From: an uncultured bacterium
GTDB taxonomy: Bacteria; Bacillota_I; Bacilli_A; RF39; UBA660
Assembly (NCBI GenBank): GCA_947169285.1
Contig: CAMVPB010000007.1
Location: 1 to 48,581, forward strand
Direction of reading: 5' to 3'
DNA length: 48,581 nucleotides
Made by a program: the position numbers and the translations under genes. The notes beneath the pieces are model-generated. The model searched no databases. It had not been told where the DNA came from and saw only the letters and a program-made list of their open reading frames with translations. Positions within the stretch are counted from its first letter, which is position 1; each line of letters starts with the position of its first letter. Below, piece after piece: positions 1 through 6,986 of this stretch.

Positions 1-205
1 TATTTGTTTCATAATTAAATGCCAGAAATGTAATACCTTTAATTATTATTCTATGGGGTTCTACATAAGAAAGATTAGTTCTTTCTATTGTTCTAATTGA
101 ACCTTTTTTAATTTCACATTTAGTATTACAAAAACTACATATAAACTCTAATTTCTTTTTAAGTGCTTCTTCAACTTCAATTTCTTCTTTAATAATCTTT
201 ACCAT
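1..205 (-). CDS. Hypothetical protein, 3' part beyond the window edge
   Basis: This is an open frame with an ATG at 205 preceded by an AAAGGA ribosome site; it runs without a stop for 68 codons to the window edge, so its C-terminus is not visible. The visible part has a charged N-terminal segment rich in Lys and Glu, then a Cys cluster C23-x2-C26-x3-C30, which could be half of a zinc site, followed by a mixed region rich in Arg and Ile. I do not recognise the family. A terminator at 232-261 separates it from the tRNA-Leu upstream, so it should be transcribed on its own. Confidence 0.6.
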   Translation of the reverse strand, partial: MVKIIKEEIEVEEALKKKLEFICSFCNTKCEIKKGSIRTIERTNLSYVEPHRIIIKGITFLAFNYETN

Positions 206-231
206 TAAATCATTCCTTTCTTTTCACACAA

Positions 232-261
232 CAAAAAATCAATTCCATTTCTAGAATTGAT
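232..261 (-). terminator. Terminator after tRNA-Leu
   Basis: A perfect 8-bp stem (ATCAATTC / GAATTGAT, loop of 8) at 238-261 is followed on the minus strand by six U residues. A second perfect 7-bp hairpin (ATTGAAC / GTTCAAT, loop CAAA) lies at 274-291 between it and the tRNA end and may protect or help to mature the transcript. Confidence 0.65.
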
Positions 262-303
262 ATTTATTAGTTAATTGAACCAAAGTTCAATCAGATTCTT
301 TAA

Positions 304-390
304 TGGTGCCCGCAGAGAGACTCGAACTCTCATGATATTGCTACCGCTGGATTTTGAGTCCAGTGCGTCTACCAATTCCGCCATGCGGGC
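304..390 (-). tRNA. tRNA-Leu (anticodon CAA)
   Basis: The acceptor stem GCCCGCA pairs with TGCGGGC, the anticodon loop is CTCAAAA, there is a long variable arm typical of class II tRNAs, and the 3' CCA is encoded. Confidence 0.95.
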
Positions 391-425
391 AATAAAGTAA
401 TTATATCATTTATTTTTTATAATTA

Positions 426-989
426 CTATATATTTTCTTTATATGTTGAAGTATATAAATCTTTATCTTCACTTTCAACTTCTTGCTTTATGATTAATTT
501 AGGTAAATCTTCTTTAGTTGCAAGTCCAAAATAATCTAGAAAATCATTCGTTGTTTTATATAAATTTGGTCTTCCTATTGTATCAGCTTTACCACATTCT
601 TTTATAAAATTCATTGCAACTAATTTTCTTATCATATTAGAAGAATTCACGCCTCTTATTTCATCTACTTTTAATCTAGTTATTGGCTCATTATAAGCAA
701 CTATTGCAAGCACTTCTAATGCAGCATCTGAAAGCGTATATGTTTTAGTATCAACAAGTAACTTTTCAAAAAATTCTTTATGTTCTTTCTTAGTTGTTAG
801 TTTAAATGAGTTACCTAAAAATGTTATTCTTATTCCTCTATCACCACTCTCATAATCATTTTTAAGTTCCATTAGTGTATTCTTTATTTCTTCTGGCTCT
901 TTTTCTAGTATTTTAATAAGATCATTAAGTGTTATTCCTTCATCACCTACTGCAAATAATATGCCTTCTATAATTCCTTTTAAATTCAT
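426..989 (-). CDS. scpB: Segregation and condensation protein B
   Basis: ScpB is the winged-helix kleisin partner. It dimerises and binds ScpA to complete the SMC condensin complex, which compacts and segregates the chromosome. The protein of about 187 residues shows the typical start (GIIEGILFAVGDEGITL), the central SDAALEVLAIVAYNEPITR segment and the RGVNSSNMIRKLV winged-helix part, so the length is normal. A TTG at 998 would add three residues; I prefer the ATG at 989, which lies just after the scpA stop. It sits directly downstream of scpA, as in most Bacillota, so the two should be co-transcribed and translationally coupled. The C-terminal tail after about residue 165 is charged and not conserved. 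Confidence 0.93.
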   Translation of the reverse strand: MNLKGIIEGILFAVGDEGITLNDLIKILEKEPEEIKNTLMELKNDYESGDRGIRITFLGNSFKLTTKKEHKEFFEKLLVDTKTYTLSDAALEVLAIVAYNEPITRLKVDEIRGVNSSNMIRKLVAMNFIKECGKADTIGRPNLYKTTNDFLDYFGLATKEDLPKLIIKQEVESEDKDLYTSTYKENI

Positions 990-990
990 A

Positions 991-1701
991 CTAATCAACT
1001 CTTTCTAAATATATTTCACCAAAATTATTTTTTTGCGAGATTTTTATTTCATTATCTCTCGCCATTGTAAGTATTGATAAAAATGTCACGACAACATATT
1101 CCCTGTTTACTTCTTCAAATAATTCTTCAAATTTTAATGTCTTCTTTTTAGATAGCAACTCTCTTATTCTTATAACTCTATCTTTTACTGATAATTCTCT
1201 TCTGGCTACCTTAGTTGTTATAGGTTTACTTTTTTCAAGTCTACCTAGTACTTTTTGTAAAGCCTCTAATAAATCATAAGTAGTAACTCCTTCATTAATA
1301 ATTTTTGTATCACTTAAATCAGTTATTCTTTCTGGACTTTTAGTATATACCTCATGTCTGGTAGTTTCAAGTTCTTTAAATTTTTCAGTACTTTCTTTAT
1401 ATATTTGATATTCAAGTAATCTTCTTTTTAATTCATCTTCAGGGTTTTCTTCATACTCATCGGTTTCTTCTTCTTTTTTAGGAAGTAAATATCTGCTTTT
1501 CATCTCAATAAGTTCTGAAGCCATTACTAGGTATTCTGAAGCTATATCTAGATTCATACTTTCCATTTTATTAATAAAATCTATATATTGATGTGTTATT
1601 TCAACTATATTTATATCAAATATGTCCATCTTTGATTGTTTTAATAAATGAAGTAATAAATCTAATGGTCCATCAAAATCATTTATGACAAAATTATACA
1701 T
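991..1701 (-). CDS. scpA: Segregation and condensation protein A (kleisin)
   Basis: ScpA is the kleisin that bridges the two SMC heads in bacterial condensin. The N-terminal motif FDGPLDLLLHLL (residues 9-20) is diagnostic, followed by the helical segment containing YLVMASELIEMKSRYLLP that contacts the SMC neck. A flexible acidic linker (about 78-90) and a C-terminal winged helix (about 170-236) follow. The length of 236 residues is typical. It is the first gene of scpAB. The unit is isolated from the spoVA operon upstream by a strong hairpin at 1732-1760, so its promoter must lie in the short gap of about 30 nt or inside the hairpin region, or it depends on read-through. Confidence 0.94.
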   Translation of the reverse strand: MYNFVINDFDGPLDLLLHLLKQSKMDIFDINIVEITHQYIDFINKMESMNLDIASEYLVMASELIEMKSRYLLPKKEEETDEYEENPEDELKRRLLEYQIYKESTEKFKELETTRHEVYTKSPERITDLSDTKIINEGVTTYDLLEALQKVLGRLEKSKPITTKVARRELSVKDRVIRIRELLSKKKTLKFEELFEEVNREYVVVTFLSILTMARDNEIKISQKNNFGEIYLERVD

Positions 1702-1731
1702 ACTATCACTCTCAAAAATATTCTATCAAAT

Positions 1732-1760
1732 AAAAACTAAAAAGTCACTTTTTAGTTTTT
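1732..1760 (-). terminator. Terminator of the spoVA operon
   Basis: A perfect 13-bp inverted repeat (AAAAACTAAAAAG / CTTTTTAGTTTTT) with a 3-nt loop. It is flanked by A and T runs and contains the spoVAE stop codon, so it ends the spoVA transcript ahead of scpA. Confidence 0.8.
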
Positions 1761-2102
1761 AGATTTAAATATAAGTGCTACTATAAATGAGATAATTATA
1801 GTTGCAGATAATCCTGCAGAAGCGTTTACTAAAAGTCCTTTTAAAAGCCCAATAAATCCTTCTGAATAATATCCTTGTAAAGCTCCATTTACTAAAAGAT
1901 TACCAAAGTTTGTAATTGGAACAGTTGCTCCGGCTCCTGCACATAATATAAATTTATCATAAAGACCACAGCCCGAAAATATACAACCAATAACAACTAA
2001 AATTGTATTTAAATGTCCGGGTGTTAATTTTGTCTCTTCTAATATTATCTGTCCTATTAAACAGACTAGTCCGCAAAATATAAAAGCATTTACATATATC
2101 AT
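1752..2102 (-). CDS. spoVAE: Stage V sporulation protein AE, dipicolinate channel subunit
   Basis: SpoVA proteins form the inner forespore membrane channel that imports Ca-dipicolinic acid during sporulation and releases it at germination. This 116-residue protein has about four membrane segments and family signatures such as FCGLVCLIGQIIL, TPGH and GAGATVPITNFGN, which it shares in part with its paralogue SpoVAC. Its start ATG overlaps the spoVAD stop by 4 bases (ATGA), so translation is coupled. It is the last gene of the operon; its stop lies inside the terminator hairpin. Only the AC, AD and AE genes are present here, the reduced set also known from clostridia. Confidence 0.93.
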   Translation of the reverse strand: MIYVNAFIFCGLVCLIGQIILEETKLTPGHLNTILVVIGCIFSGCGLYDKFILCAGAGATVPITNFGNLLVNGALQGYYSEGFIGLLKGLLVNASAGLSATIIISFIVALIFKSKN

Positions 2103-3076
2103 TTTATTACCTCCAAACTAACAGCATGACTTACTCCAACCATTGGTTTTTTTAAATTTGTACTCATGCAAGAATGAAGAGATCCGCTTCCTAACACTAA
2201 TATTTTTTTATATTTTTTAATAATTTTTGTAAATAAGATTAATGGCACACATATAGGACCAGAACCGCCAGCAAAGTCTGAATCTTTATTTACGTTATAA
2301 AGCATAACACCAGCATCCACTATTCTATTAGATTTTAGTTTATATTTTCTATTTAAATATTCTTTTAAATATTCAATACCATATATTCCTAAATCTCCAG
2401 TTAGTATTACATCATAATAGTTTATATCTCTACCTGTACTTTTTAAATGATCATATAGAGTTTCAGCTACTGCCGGAGCCATACAAGCACCCATATCATT
2501 TGTATCAGTGTGTCCCATATCAATCACTTTTCCGATATTAGCACTTTCTATCATAATATTACTTTTTTTATTACTTATAATTGCAGATACTGCACCAGAA
2601 GCGCTAAATGAATTCACTTTTTTTCTTAAAGCTCCATATTCAACAGGAAATCTAAATTGTTTTTCACTAACTAAATTATTTGAAGATGTGACAACCATTG
2701 CATTTCTACATTTGTTTTTTCCTATTAAAGAAGCACCAATTATAATTCCTTCTATAAAACTAGAACATGCACTAAACACCCCTAAAAAAGGCATTTCATA
2801 TTTACAAGCATTATAATTGGATGCAAATAATTGATTTTGAAGATCCCCGCCTATTAACAAGTCAATATCTTCAGGTTTTTTATTTTCTTTATCTAGTAAA
2901 CCTCTAGTAACCAATGTTTGATATTCAACTTCACCCTCTTCAAATGTTTTTTTATTTAAGAAATAATCTTCTATTGACATATCAACATCATTTAATATAG
3001 ATGGGTTGTTTGCTTTACTAGATAAAAGTGTAAAATGGTTGTTAATATACACATTATTAAATTTTATATTTTTCAT
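2099..3076 (-). CDS. spoVAD: Stage V sporulation protein AD
   Basis: SpoVAD is a soluble thiolase-fold protein that binds dipicolinic acid and docks on the SpoVA membrane subunits. The protein has 325 residues, close to the usual length of about 335. Visible family features are the segment GVFSACSSFIEGI at the position of the thiolase active-site Cys, the VTSSNN motif, and the C-terminal GSGPICVP and LVLGSGSLHSC segments. The start overlaps the spoVAC stop by 4 bases and the stop overlaps the spoVAE start by 4 bases, which indicates tight translational coupling and fixed stoichiometry in the forespore. Confidence 0.95.
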   Translation of the reverse strand: MKNIKFNNVYINNHFTLLSSKANNPSILNDVDMSIEDYFLNKKTFEEGEVEYQTLVTRGLLDKENKKPEDIDLLIGGDLQNQLFASNYNACKYEMPFLGVFSACSSFIEGIIIGASLIGKNKCRNAMVVTSSNNLVSEKQFRFPVEYGALRKKVNSFSASGAVSAIISNKKSNIMIESANIGKVIDMGHTDTNDMGACMAPAVAETLYDHLKSTGRDINYYDVILTGDLGIYGIEYLKEYLNRKYKLKSNRIVDAGVMLYNVNKDSDFAGGSGPICVPLILFTKIIKKYKKILVLGSGSLHSCMSTNLKKPMVGVSHAVSLEVIK

Positions 3077-3507
3077 CCGACTATCACCTTTATTAATGAA
3101 ATAAAGAAAGCGGCTACTATTCCATAAAGTATTATACTTCCTGTTAATTTAAAAATACCAGAACCTATTCCTTTAACTAACCCTTCATTTCTTGTATCCA
3201 TTGCAGCACTAGTCATTGCATGAGCAAAACCAGTAGTTGGAACAATTAAACCACATTTTGAAAATGATACTACTTTATCAAAAAAACCCAATCCAGTTAA
3301 AATAGAACCAATTAATACGAAAGATACCATTGTTAACATGTAAGAATCATTTATACTAAAATGTAAACATTTATTAAAAACATCTGTTAATAATTGACCA
3401 ATTACCCCACAAAGTCCACCCACAAAAAAAGAAATAATTATATTTTTTAATTTATTTTCTTTTGGACTTTTATATTTAATTATTTTTTTATATTCATTTT
3501 TATCCAA
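3073..3507 (-). CDS. spoVAC: Stage V sporulation protein AC, dipicolinate channel subunit
   Basis: SpoVAC is a membrane subunit of the dipicolinic acid channel, reported as mechanosensitive in Bacillus. The protein of about 144 residues has a short basic N-terminus, then about four membrane segments with the signatures FVGGLCGVIGQLLTD and VPTTGFAHAMTSAAMD. Start choice: a GTG at 3516 lies in the same frame but has no ribosome site. The TTG at 3507 follows AGGTGAG by 4 nt, so I take TTG. A sigma-G/F-type promoter at 3524-3553 puts transcription start at about 3517, leaving a leader of only about 10 nt. It is the first gene of spoVAC-AD-AE. Confidence 0.9.
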   Translation of the reverse strand: MDKNEYKKIIKYKSPKENKLKNIIISFFVGGLCGVIGQLLTDVFNKCLHFSINDSYMLTMVSFVLIGSILTGLGFFDKVVSFSKCGLIVPTTGFAHAMTSAAMDTRNEGLVKGIGSGIFKLTGSIILYGIVAAFFISLIKVIVG

Positions 3508-3523
3508 ATATCTCACCTATTTT

Positions 3524-3553
3524 TAGTATGAATCTATTTTTGTTTTTAATACA
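3524..3553 (-). promoter_or_regulatory. Sigma-G/F-type promoter of spoVAC-AD-AE
   Basis: On the minus strand a -35 TGTATT (3553-3548) and a -10 CATACTA (3530-3524) are separated by 17 nt. The -10 equals the known sigma-G consensus of Bacillus, and the -35 differs little from TGAATA. This fits forespore expression of the operon, as expected for spoVA genes. Confidence 0.7.
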
Positions 3554-3557
3554 TTAA

Positions 3558-3588
3558 AAAAGTGAAATTATCTAACCATTTCACTTTT
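3558..3588 (-). terminator. Terminator of spoIIAA-sigF
   Basis: A perfect 11-bp stem (AAAAGTGAAAT / ATTTCACTTTT, loop 9) followed by Us on the minus strand. The sigF stop codon lies inside the stem. It separates the sigF unit from spoVAC. Confidence 0.8.
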
Positions 3589-4224
3589 CATTCTTGATAA
3601 TATTTTATTCTCTTTACGAGATACTTGTACTTGAGTCATTCCCATTAATGATGCTGTTTCACTTTGAGTAAAATCTTGATAATATCTATAATTTATAAGT
3701 TCCCTATCATCTACACTTAAATTATTAATTACATTTTTCAAATCAATTTTAGAGTCAATATCTTCACTATGATCTTCACCTATTACATCATGTAAATACA
3801 AATCATCTTTAATTTCTTGATCAATGCTCATTATTTCGCTATTATTGTTAATAGCATTATATAAATCATATTCGCTTATTTCCATAAATTCAGATATTTC
3901 TTTTAAAGTGGGATTATATCCTTTTGTAGAAGTTAAATAATCTCTTGCTTTTTCATAAAGTTTATATATTTTAGAATTATCCCCATGCATTTTAAGAAGT
4001 TTATCATTTCTTAAATAATTGGTTATTTCTCCAAGAATATAATTATAAGCATATGTAGAAAATTTGGTATTATAGTCATCTTTATAATTTTTATATGCAT
4101 TAATTATTCCAATACACCCAACTTGAAATAAATCATCTATATTAGCATGCCCACTATATGAATGAGCTATTTTATAAATTAGATTTTTATTTTCTTCTAT
4201 TAATTTCCAAATATCTTTTTTCAT
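3568..4224 (-). CDS. sigF: RNA polymerase sigma factor, sigma-F/G type (probable sigma-F)
   Basis: A sigma-70-family factor of the sporulation F/G group, which drives early forespore transcription. Region 2 shows DDLFQVGCIGIINAYKNY and KFSTYAYNYILGEI (about residues 30-68). Region 3 follows, and region 4 has the helix-turn-helix TQSETASLMGMTQVQVSRKENKIL near the C-terminus, nearly as in Bacillus SigF. It has 218 residues against about 255 in Bacillus; the missing part is N-terminal, before region 2. It overlaps spoIIAA by 4 bases (ATGA), so the anti-sigma gene spoIIAB that normally lies between them is absent. Position next to spoIIAA and spoVA argues for sigma-F; sigma-G cannot be excluded from sequence alone. 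Confidence 0.88.
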   Translation of the reverse strand: MKKDIWKLIEENKNLIYKIAHSYSGHANIDDLFQVGCIGIINAYKNYKDDYNTKFSTYAYNYILGEITNYLRNDKLLKMHGDNSKIYKLYEKARDYLTSTKGYNPTLKEISEFMEISEYDLYNAINNNSEIMSIDQEIKDDLYLHDVIGEDHSEDIDSKIDLKNVINNLSVDDRELINYRYYQDFTQSETASLMGMTQVQVSRKENKILSRMKSEMVR

Positions 4225-4562
4225 AATTCAAATACTCCTAATGCCATCCTTTCATTTTTAACTTTATATAAGATTTTATCTATTAATGTTCCTTTTATTT
4301 TCTTTTCTATTTTCTTGCTATCAATTAGCGTAGTTTTACCATTAAATTTCAAAACCGCATCATTTATTTGATCAATCACTTCTATTCCATAATTATCAAG
4401 TACATTTACTCCATTAAGGTTTAAAACTACATACTTAAATCCGTTTTTTAGTATTAATGGAATAATTTCTTTTTTTAGTTTATAAGAATTAGTTTTATCA
4501 AGTGAACCACTAATTCTTATAAAAAGTACTCCTTTCTTATATTCTATATTTGTTTCAAACAT
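4221..4562 (-). CDS. spoIIAA: STAS-domain protein, SpoIIAA-like anti-anti-sigma factor with altered phosphosite
   Basis: A single STAS domain of 113 residues, the size of SpoIIAA, which in Bacillus frees sigma-F from the kinase SpoIIAB. Typical features are FIRISGSLD near residue 20, the strand YVVLNLNGVNVLD, and the C-terminal ALGVFEL, which resembles the end of Bacillus SpoIIAA. The motif that carries the phosphorylated serine, D-S-S/T-G, here reads D56-N57-Y58-G59, so the acceptor is lost. The gene overlaps sigF directly and no spoIIAB is present in the window. The AGGTG ribosome site supports the ATG at 4562. Identity as SpoIIAA rests on position and fold; a divergent STAS protein with another role remains possible. 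Confidence 0.78.
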   Translation of the reverse strand: MFETNIEYKKGVLFIRISGSLDKTNSYKLKKEIIPLILKNGFKYVVLNLNGVNVLDNYGIEVIDQINDAVLKFNGKTTLIDSKKIEKKIKGTLIDKILYKVKNERMALGVFEL

Positions 4563-4603
4563 TATTTCACCTGCCTAATAAGTTTAGAATATTTTTTTAT
4601 TAA

Positions 4604-4632
4604 TTTATACACATTCGACAAAATTAGAACAA
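4604..4632 (-). promoter_or_regulatory. Candidate vegetative-type promoter of spoIIAA-sigF
   Basis: TTGTTC (4632-4627) and TATAAA (4609-4604) are 17 nt apart on the minus strand, 42 nt before the spoIIAA start. A GTCGAAT overlapping this spacer resembles a sigma-H -10, but no sigma-H -35 (AGGA-type) is seen at the right distance. Confidence 0.35.
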
Positions 4633-4637
4633 TAAAG

Positions 4638-5777
4638 TTATCGACATCTTTTTATCAATTCTCTTAAGAATAAACATAAAAATACAATTAATGATAAAAA
4701 TAAAGCAATTATTACATAAAATTTAAGGTTATTTTTATTAGTTGTTTCTTTATTTTTATTTGTTTTATTTTCAACAATTTCTTTTTTTGTTACATATTCA
4801 CAAGGTTTAGTTTCTTCTTTTTGAGAACTTACTTCTTTTTCAAGAGTAATATATTTATTCACTATTTTTTCTTTAGGAACAATTATTTCTTTAAAAACAT
4901 CTTTTTCAATTATTTCAGGTTCTACTACTACATTTTCATAATCATATTCTTTTATGAATTGTTTTTCATCTTTAATATAATTTTCAACTAAATCAAAATA
5001 TCCATCCAAATATTCTTTTTCACTACACATTAAATAAGCATCTTTATACCTATAATATTTAATAATATTATTTGATGACCAACTTTTATAAGAATTAATA
5101 TAACTTGCATAATATTGTGCGCCTATTTTAATTAGAGAAGTATCATTTTCTTCTTTTGATTCAAGAACATTAAAATTTCTATCTAACTTTGAAATTCTAT
5201 AGCCAAATAAATAATCTTCTTTATCATAAATAAATTGAACTCTTATATTTTCGTCTGTTTCTTCATTTAAAATTAATGTTATAGGTTGTCTATGTTTTAT
5301 TTCAAAATAAGTATTGTAATTATTATCAAAAAGATTTTCTCTGGGAAATGTTGAAGTACAATTATAACATACTACAGAATTATACTTTACTTGTTTTCCA
5401 TTATCATCAAAAAGTTTTATTTCTTTTGTTCTTAAATTTGAAGTAAGTATATTATCAATTTTTATAGCAAAATATGTTGGATTTTCACTTGTCGTTTCTT
5501 CTTTTTCTTCTATTATTCTTCCATACTTTTCTTCTGGCTTTTCAGTACTCCAATTACTAAAATCAGTTTCTTTTAATTCTAAATGCTCGCAAATATGTTC
5601 AAAAACATTTTCTTTTCTACCATCCACTTTTTTTAATTTATACCATTTATATTTTTCACTAACACCATTAATTTTAATATTTTCATTTAATGGCAAACCA
5701 TTAGTGTTAATAGCTTTAATTCTTTTAAATGGAATAAATAAAAAAGTAAATAATATAAATATTATTACTTTTCTCAT
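4638..5777 (-). CDS. Secreted, C-terminally membrane-anchored protein with possible discoidin-like domain
   Basis: I do not recognise a named family. The 379-residue protein has an N-terminal signal peptide (about 1-22, ending near IKA), a long extracytoplasmic region, a charged Lys/Glu-rich stalk (about 285-350), then one hydrophobic segment (about 353-371) and a basic tail. The pattern ENLFDNNYNTYFEI near 147-160, with the strands before and after it, resembles the ligand face of F5/8-type-C (discoidin) domains. That is inference from pattern only. A CxxC lies just before it (VVCYNCTS). It has its own GAGGAGGT ribosome site and sits between the glycosyltransferase and spoIIAA, so a role in the sporulating-cell envelope is plausible but unproven. 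Confidence 0.7.
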   Translation of the reverse strand: MRKVIIFILFTFLFIPFKRIKAINTNGLPLNENIKINGVSEKYKWYKLKKVDGRKENVFEHICEHLELKETDFSNWSTEKPEEKYGRIIEEKEETTSENPTYFAIKIDNILTSNLRTKEIKLFDDNGKQVKYNSVVCYNCTSTFPRENLFDNNYNTYFEIKHRQPITLILNEETDENIRVQFIYDKEDYLFGYRISKLDRNFNVLESKEENDTSLIKIGAQYYASYINSYKSWSSNNIIKYYRYKDAYLMCSEKEYLDGYFDLVENYIKDEKQFIKEYDYENVVVEPEIIEKDVFKEIIVPKEKIVNKYITLEKEVSSQKEETKPCEYVTKKEIVENKTNKNKETTNKNNLKFYVIIALFLSLIVFLCLFLRELIKRCR

Positions 5778-5828
5778 CTTACCTCCTCTATATATATTAT
5801 CGTCAGTTTTTTAATAAAACACTTTTTT

Positions 5829-6905
5829 TCAGAGAAAGTTTTTTATTTTTTTTATATTTTCTTTAATGCGTTCATCATTTGGTTTTAATTTTAAAGCCAT
5901 TTTAGCATATTTTAAAGAATTCTTATAATTACCTAAATTAAATTCACAAATACTGAGTATATCTTCAACACTTCCATCCCAACAAAAGAATTCATTTAAA
6001 TAACTTTTACTTTTTTCTTTTATTTTTAAACATTTAAGTAAATATTTTTTAGATAAATCATATTTATTTAAAATATAATATAAATATCCAAGTTCAAAAT
6101 AAGGTTCTCTTAAATATGGGGCTTCTTTAATAGATTTTTTAAGCCACATTTCTGCTTTGTTATATCTTTTTAAATTTATATAACATCTTGAAATATATCT
6201 CATAGATGCACATCTTTCATCTTTCCAAGTGGCAGTATTTAAATTTAAATGTTTTATTAATGTATCAATAGATTTATTCCATTTTTTATAATACATATAT
6301 TCTCTACCTAAATAGTGAACATTTCTATCATTAAATGGATCTTCTTTAACACTAAGTTCAAGTAGCTTTAAATAACTAGTTCTATTTTTAGTTAAATCTT
6401 GATAATGATTTAAAACTATATTATTACTTATTACTTGATATTCATTATTATTAATATTTTTAAGTACTTCATGAACTGCATTTACCCAAATATAATCATT
6501 TCTAGAATGAATTTTATTTATATAAAAACTGGTAGCAGGTTTATCATATTCATCAAAACTCCAGTTGTAATTATAACTTACTCTAGTTATATTTTTATTC
6601 CATATACTTTCTAATTCTTTTCTCCAACCAGTTTCAAATCTTTCATCTAAATCTGTACACACACATATATCAATATCTTTTGGAACCATGTCAAGAGATT
6701 TATTTCTAGCTACATCAAATCTCCAAGGATCAATAATTTCAATTTTAACATTTACTCCTAATTTTTTTAATAGTTTAACTGTATTATCAGTTGATCCAGT
6801 ATCAAGTACATATATTTGATCTGCTTCAGACATACTTTTAACCCATTCTTCAACATTTTTTTCTTCATTTTTACTAATTGCATAAACACATACTTTATAT
6901 TTCAT
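5829..6905 (-). CDS. GT-A family 2 glycosyltransferase with C-terminal TPR repeats
   Basis: The N-terminal about 200 residues form a family-2 glycosyltransferase. They show the nucleotide-sugar segment ISKNEEKNVEEWV, the motif LDTGSTDNT (34-42) and the metal-binding DLD (85-87, within CTDLDERF). From about residue 205 to the end there are three to four TPR-like repeats (YLGREYMYYKKWNKSID, YISRCYINLKRYNKAE, and others). This layout is known from protein glycosyltransferases such as the SunS type, where TPRs hold the acceptor. It lies just downstream of the collagen-like gene, separated by a terminator. Glycosylation of the Thr-rich collagen-like protein is an attractive inference. The start at 6905 follows an AGGTGAG site. 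Confidence 0.85.
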   Translation of the reverse strand: MKYKVCVYAISKNEEKNVEEWVKSMSEADQIYVLDTGSTDNTVKLLKKLGVNVKIEIIDPWRFDVARNKSLDMVPKDIDICVCTDLDERFETGWRKELESIWNKNITRVSYNYNWSFDEYDKPATSFYINKIHSRNDYIWVNAVHEVLKNINNNEYQVISNNIVLNHYQDLTKNRTSYLKLLELSVKEDPFNDRNVHYLGREYMYYKKWNKSIDTLIKHLNLNTATWKDERCASMRYISRCYINLKRYNKAEMWLKKSIKEAPYLREPYFELGYLYYILNKYDLSKKYLLKCLKIKEKSKSYLNEFFCWDGSVEDILSICEFNLGNYKNSLKYAKMALKLKPNDERIKENIKKIKNFL

Positions 6906-6949
6906 AACTCACCTAATTTATAATATGAATAAAATATTTTATTGAATAG

Positions 6950-6980
6950 ATAAAAAGCTAAAGAAATTAATCTTTAGCTT
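6950..6980 (-). terminator. Terminator of the collagen-like gene
   Basis: A perfect 9-bp stem (AAGCTAAAG / CTTTAGCTT, loop 8), then Us on the minus strand. It lies just after the collagen-like gene's stop and makes that gene a separate transcription unit. Confidence 0.75.
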
Positions 6981-6986
6981 AAATAT

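Noticed and set aside
2508-2816. Plus-strand frame opposite spoVAD
   Set aside because: It is antisense to a well-conserved gene, has no ribosome site and shows low-complexity composition. Similar shadows at 9860, 11415, 13647, 20162, 41798 and 46610 were dropped for the same reason.
4609-4620. GTCGAAT as a sigma-H -10 of spoIIAA
   Set aside because: No matching sigma-H -35 is found 12-14 nt upstream.
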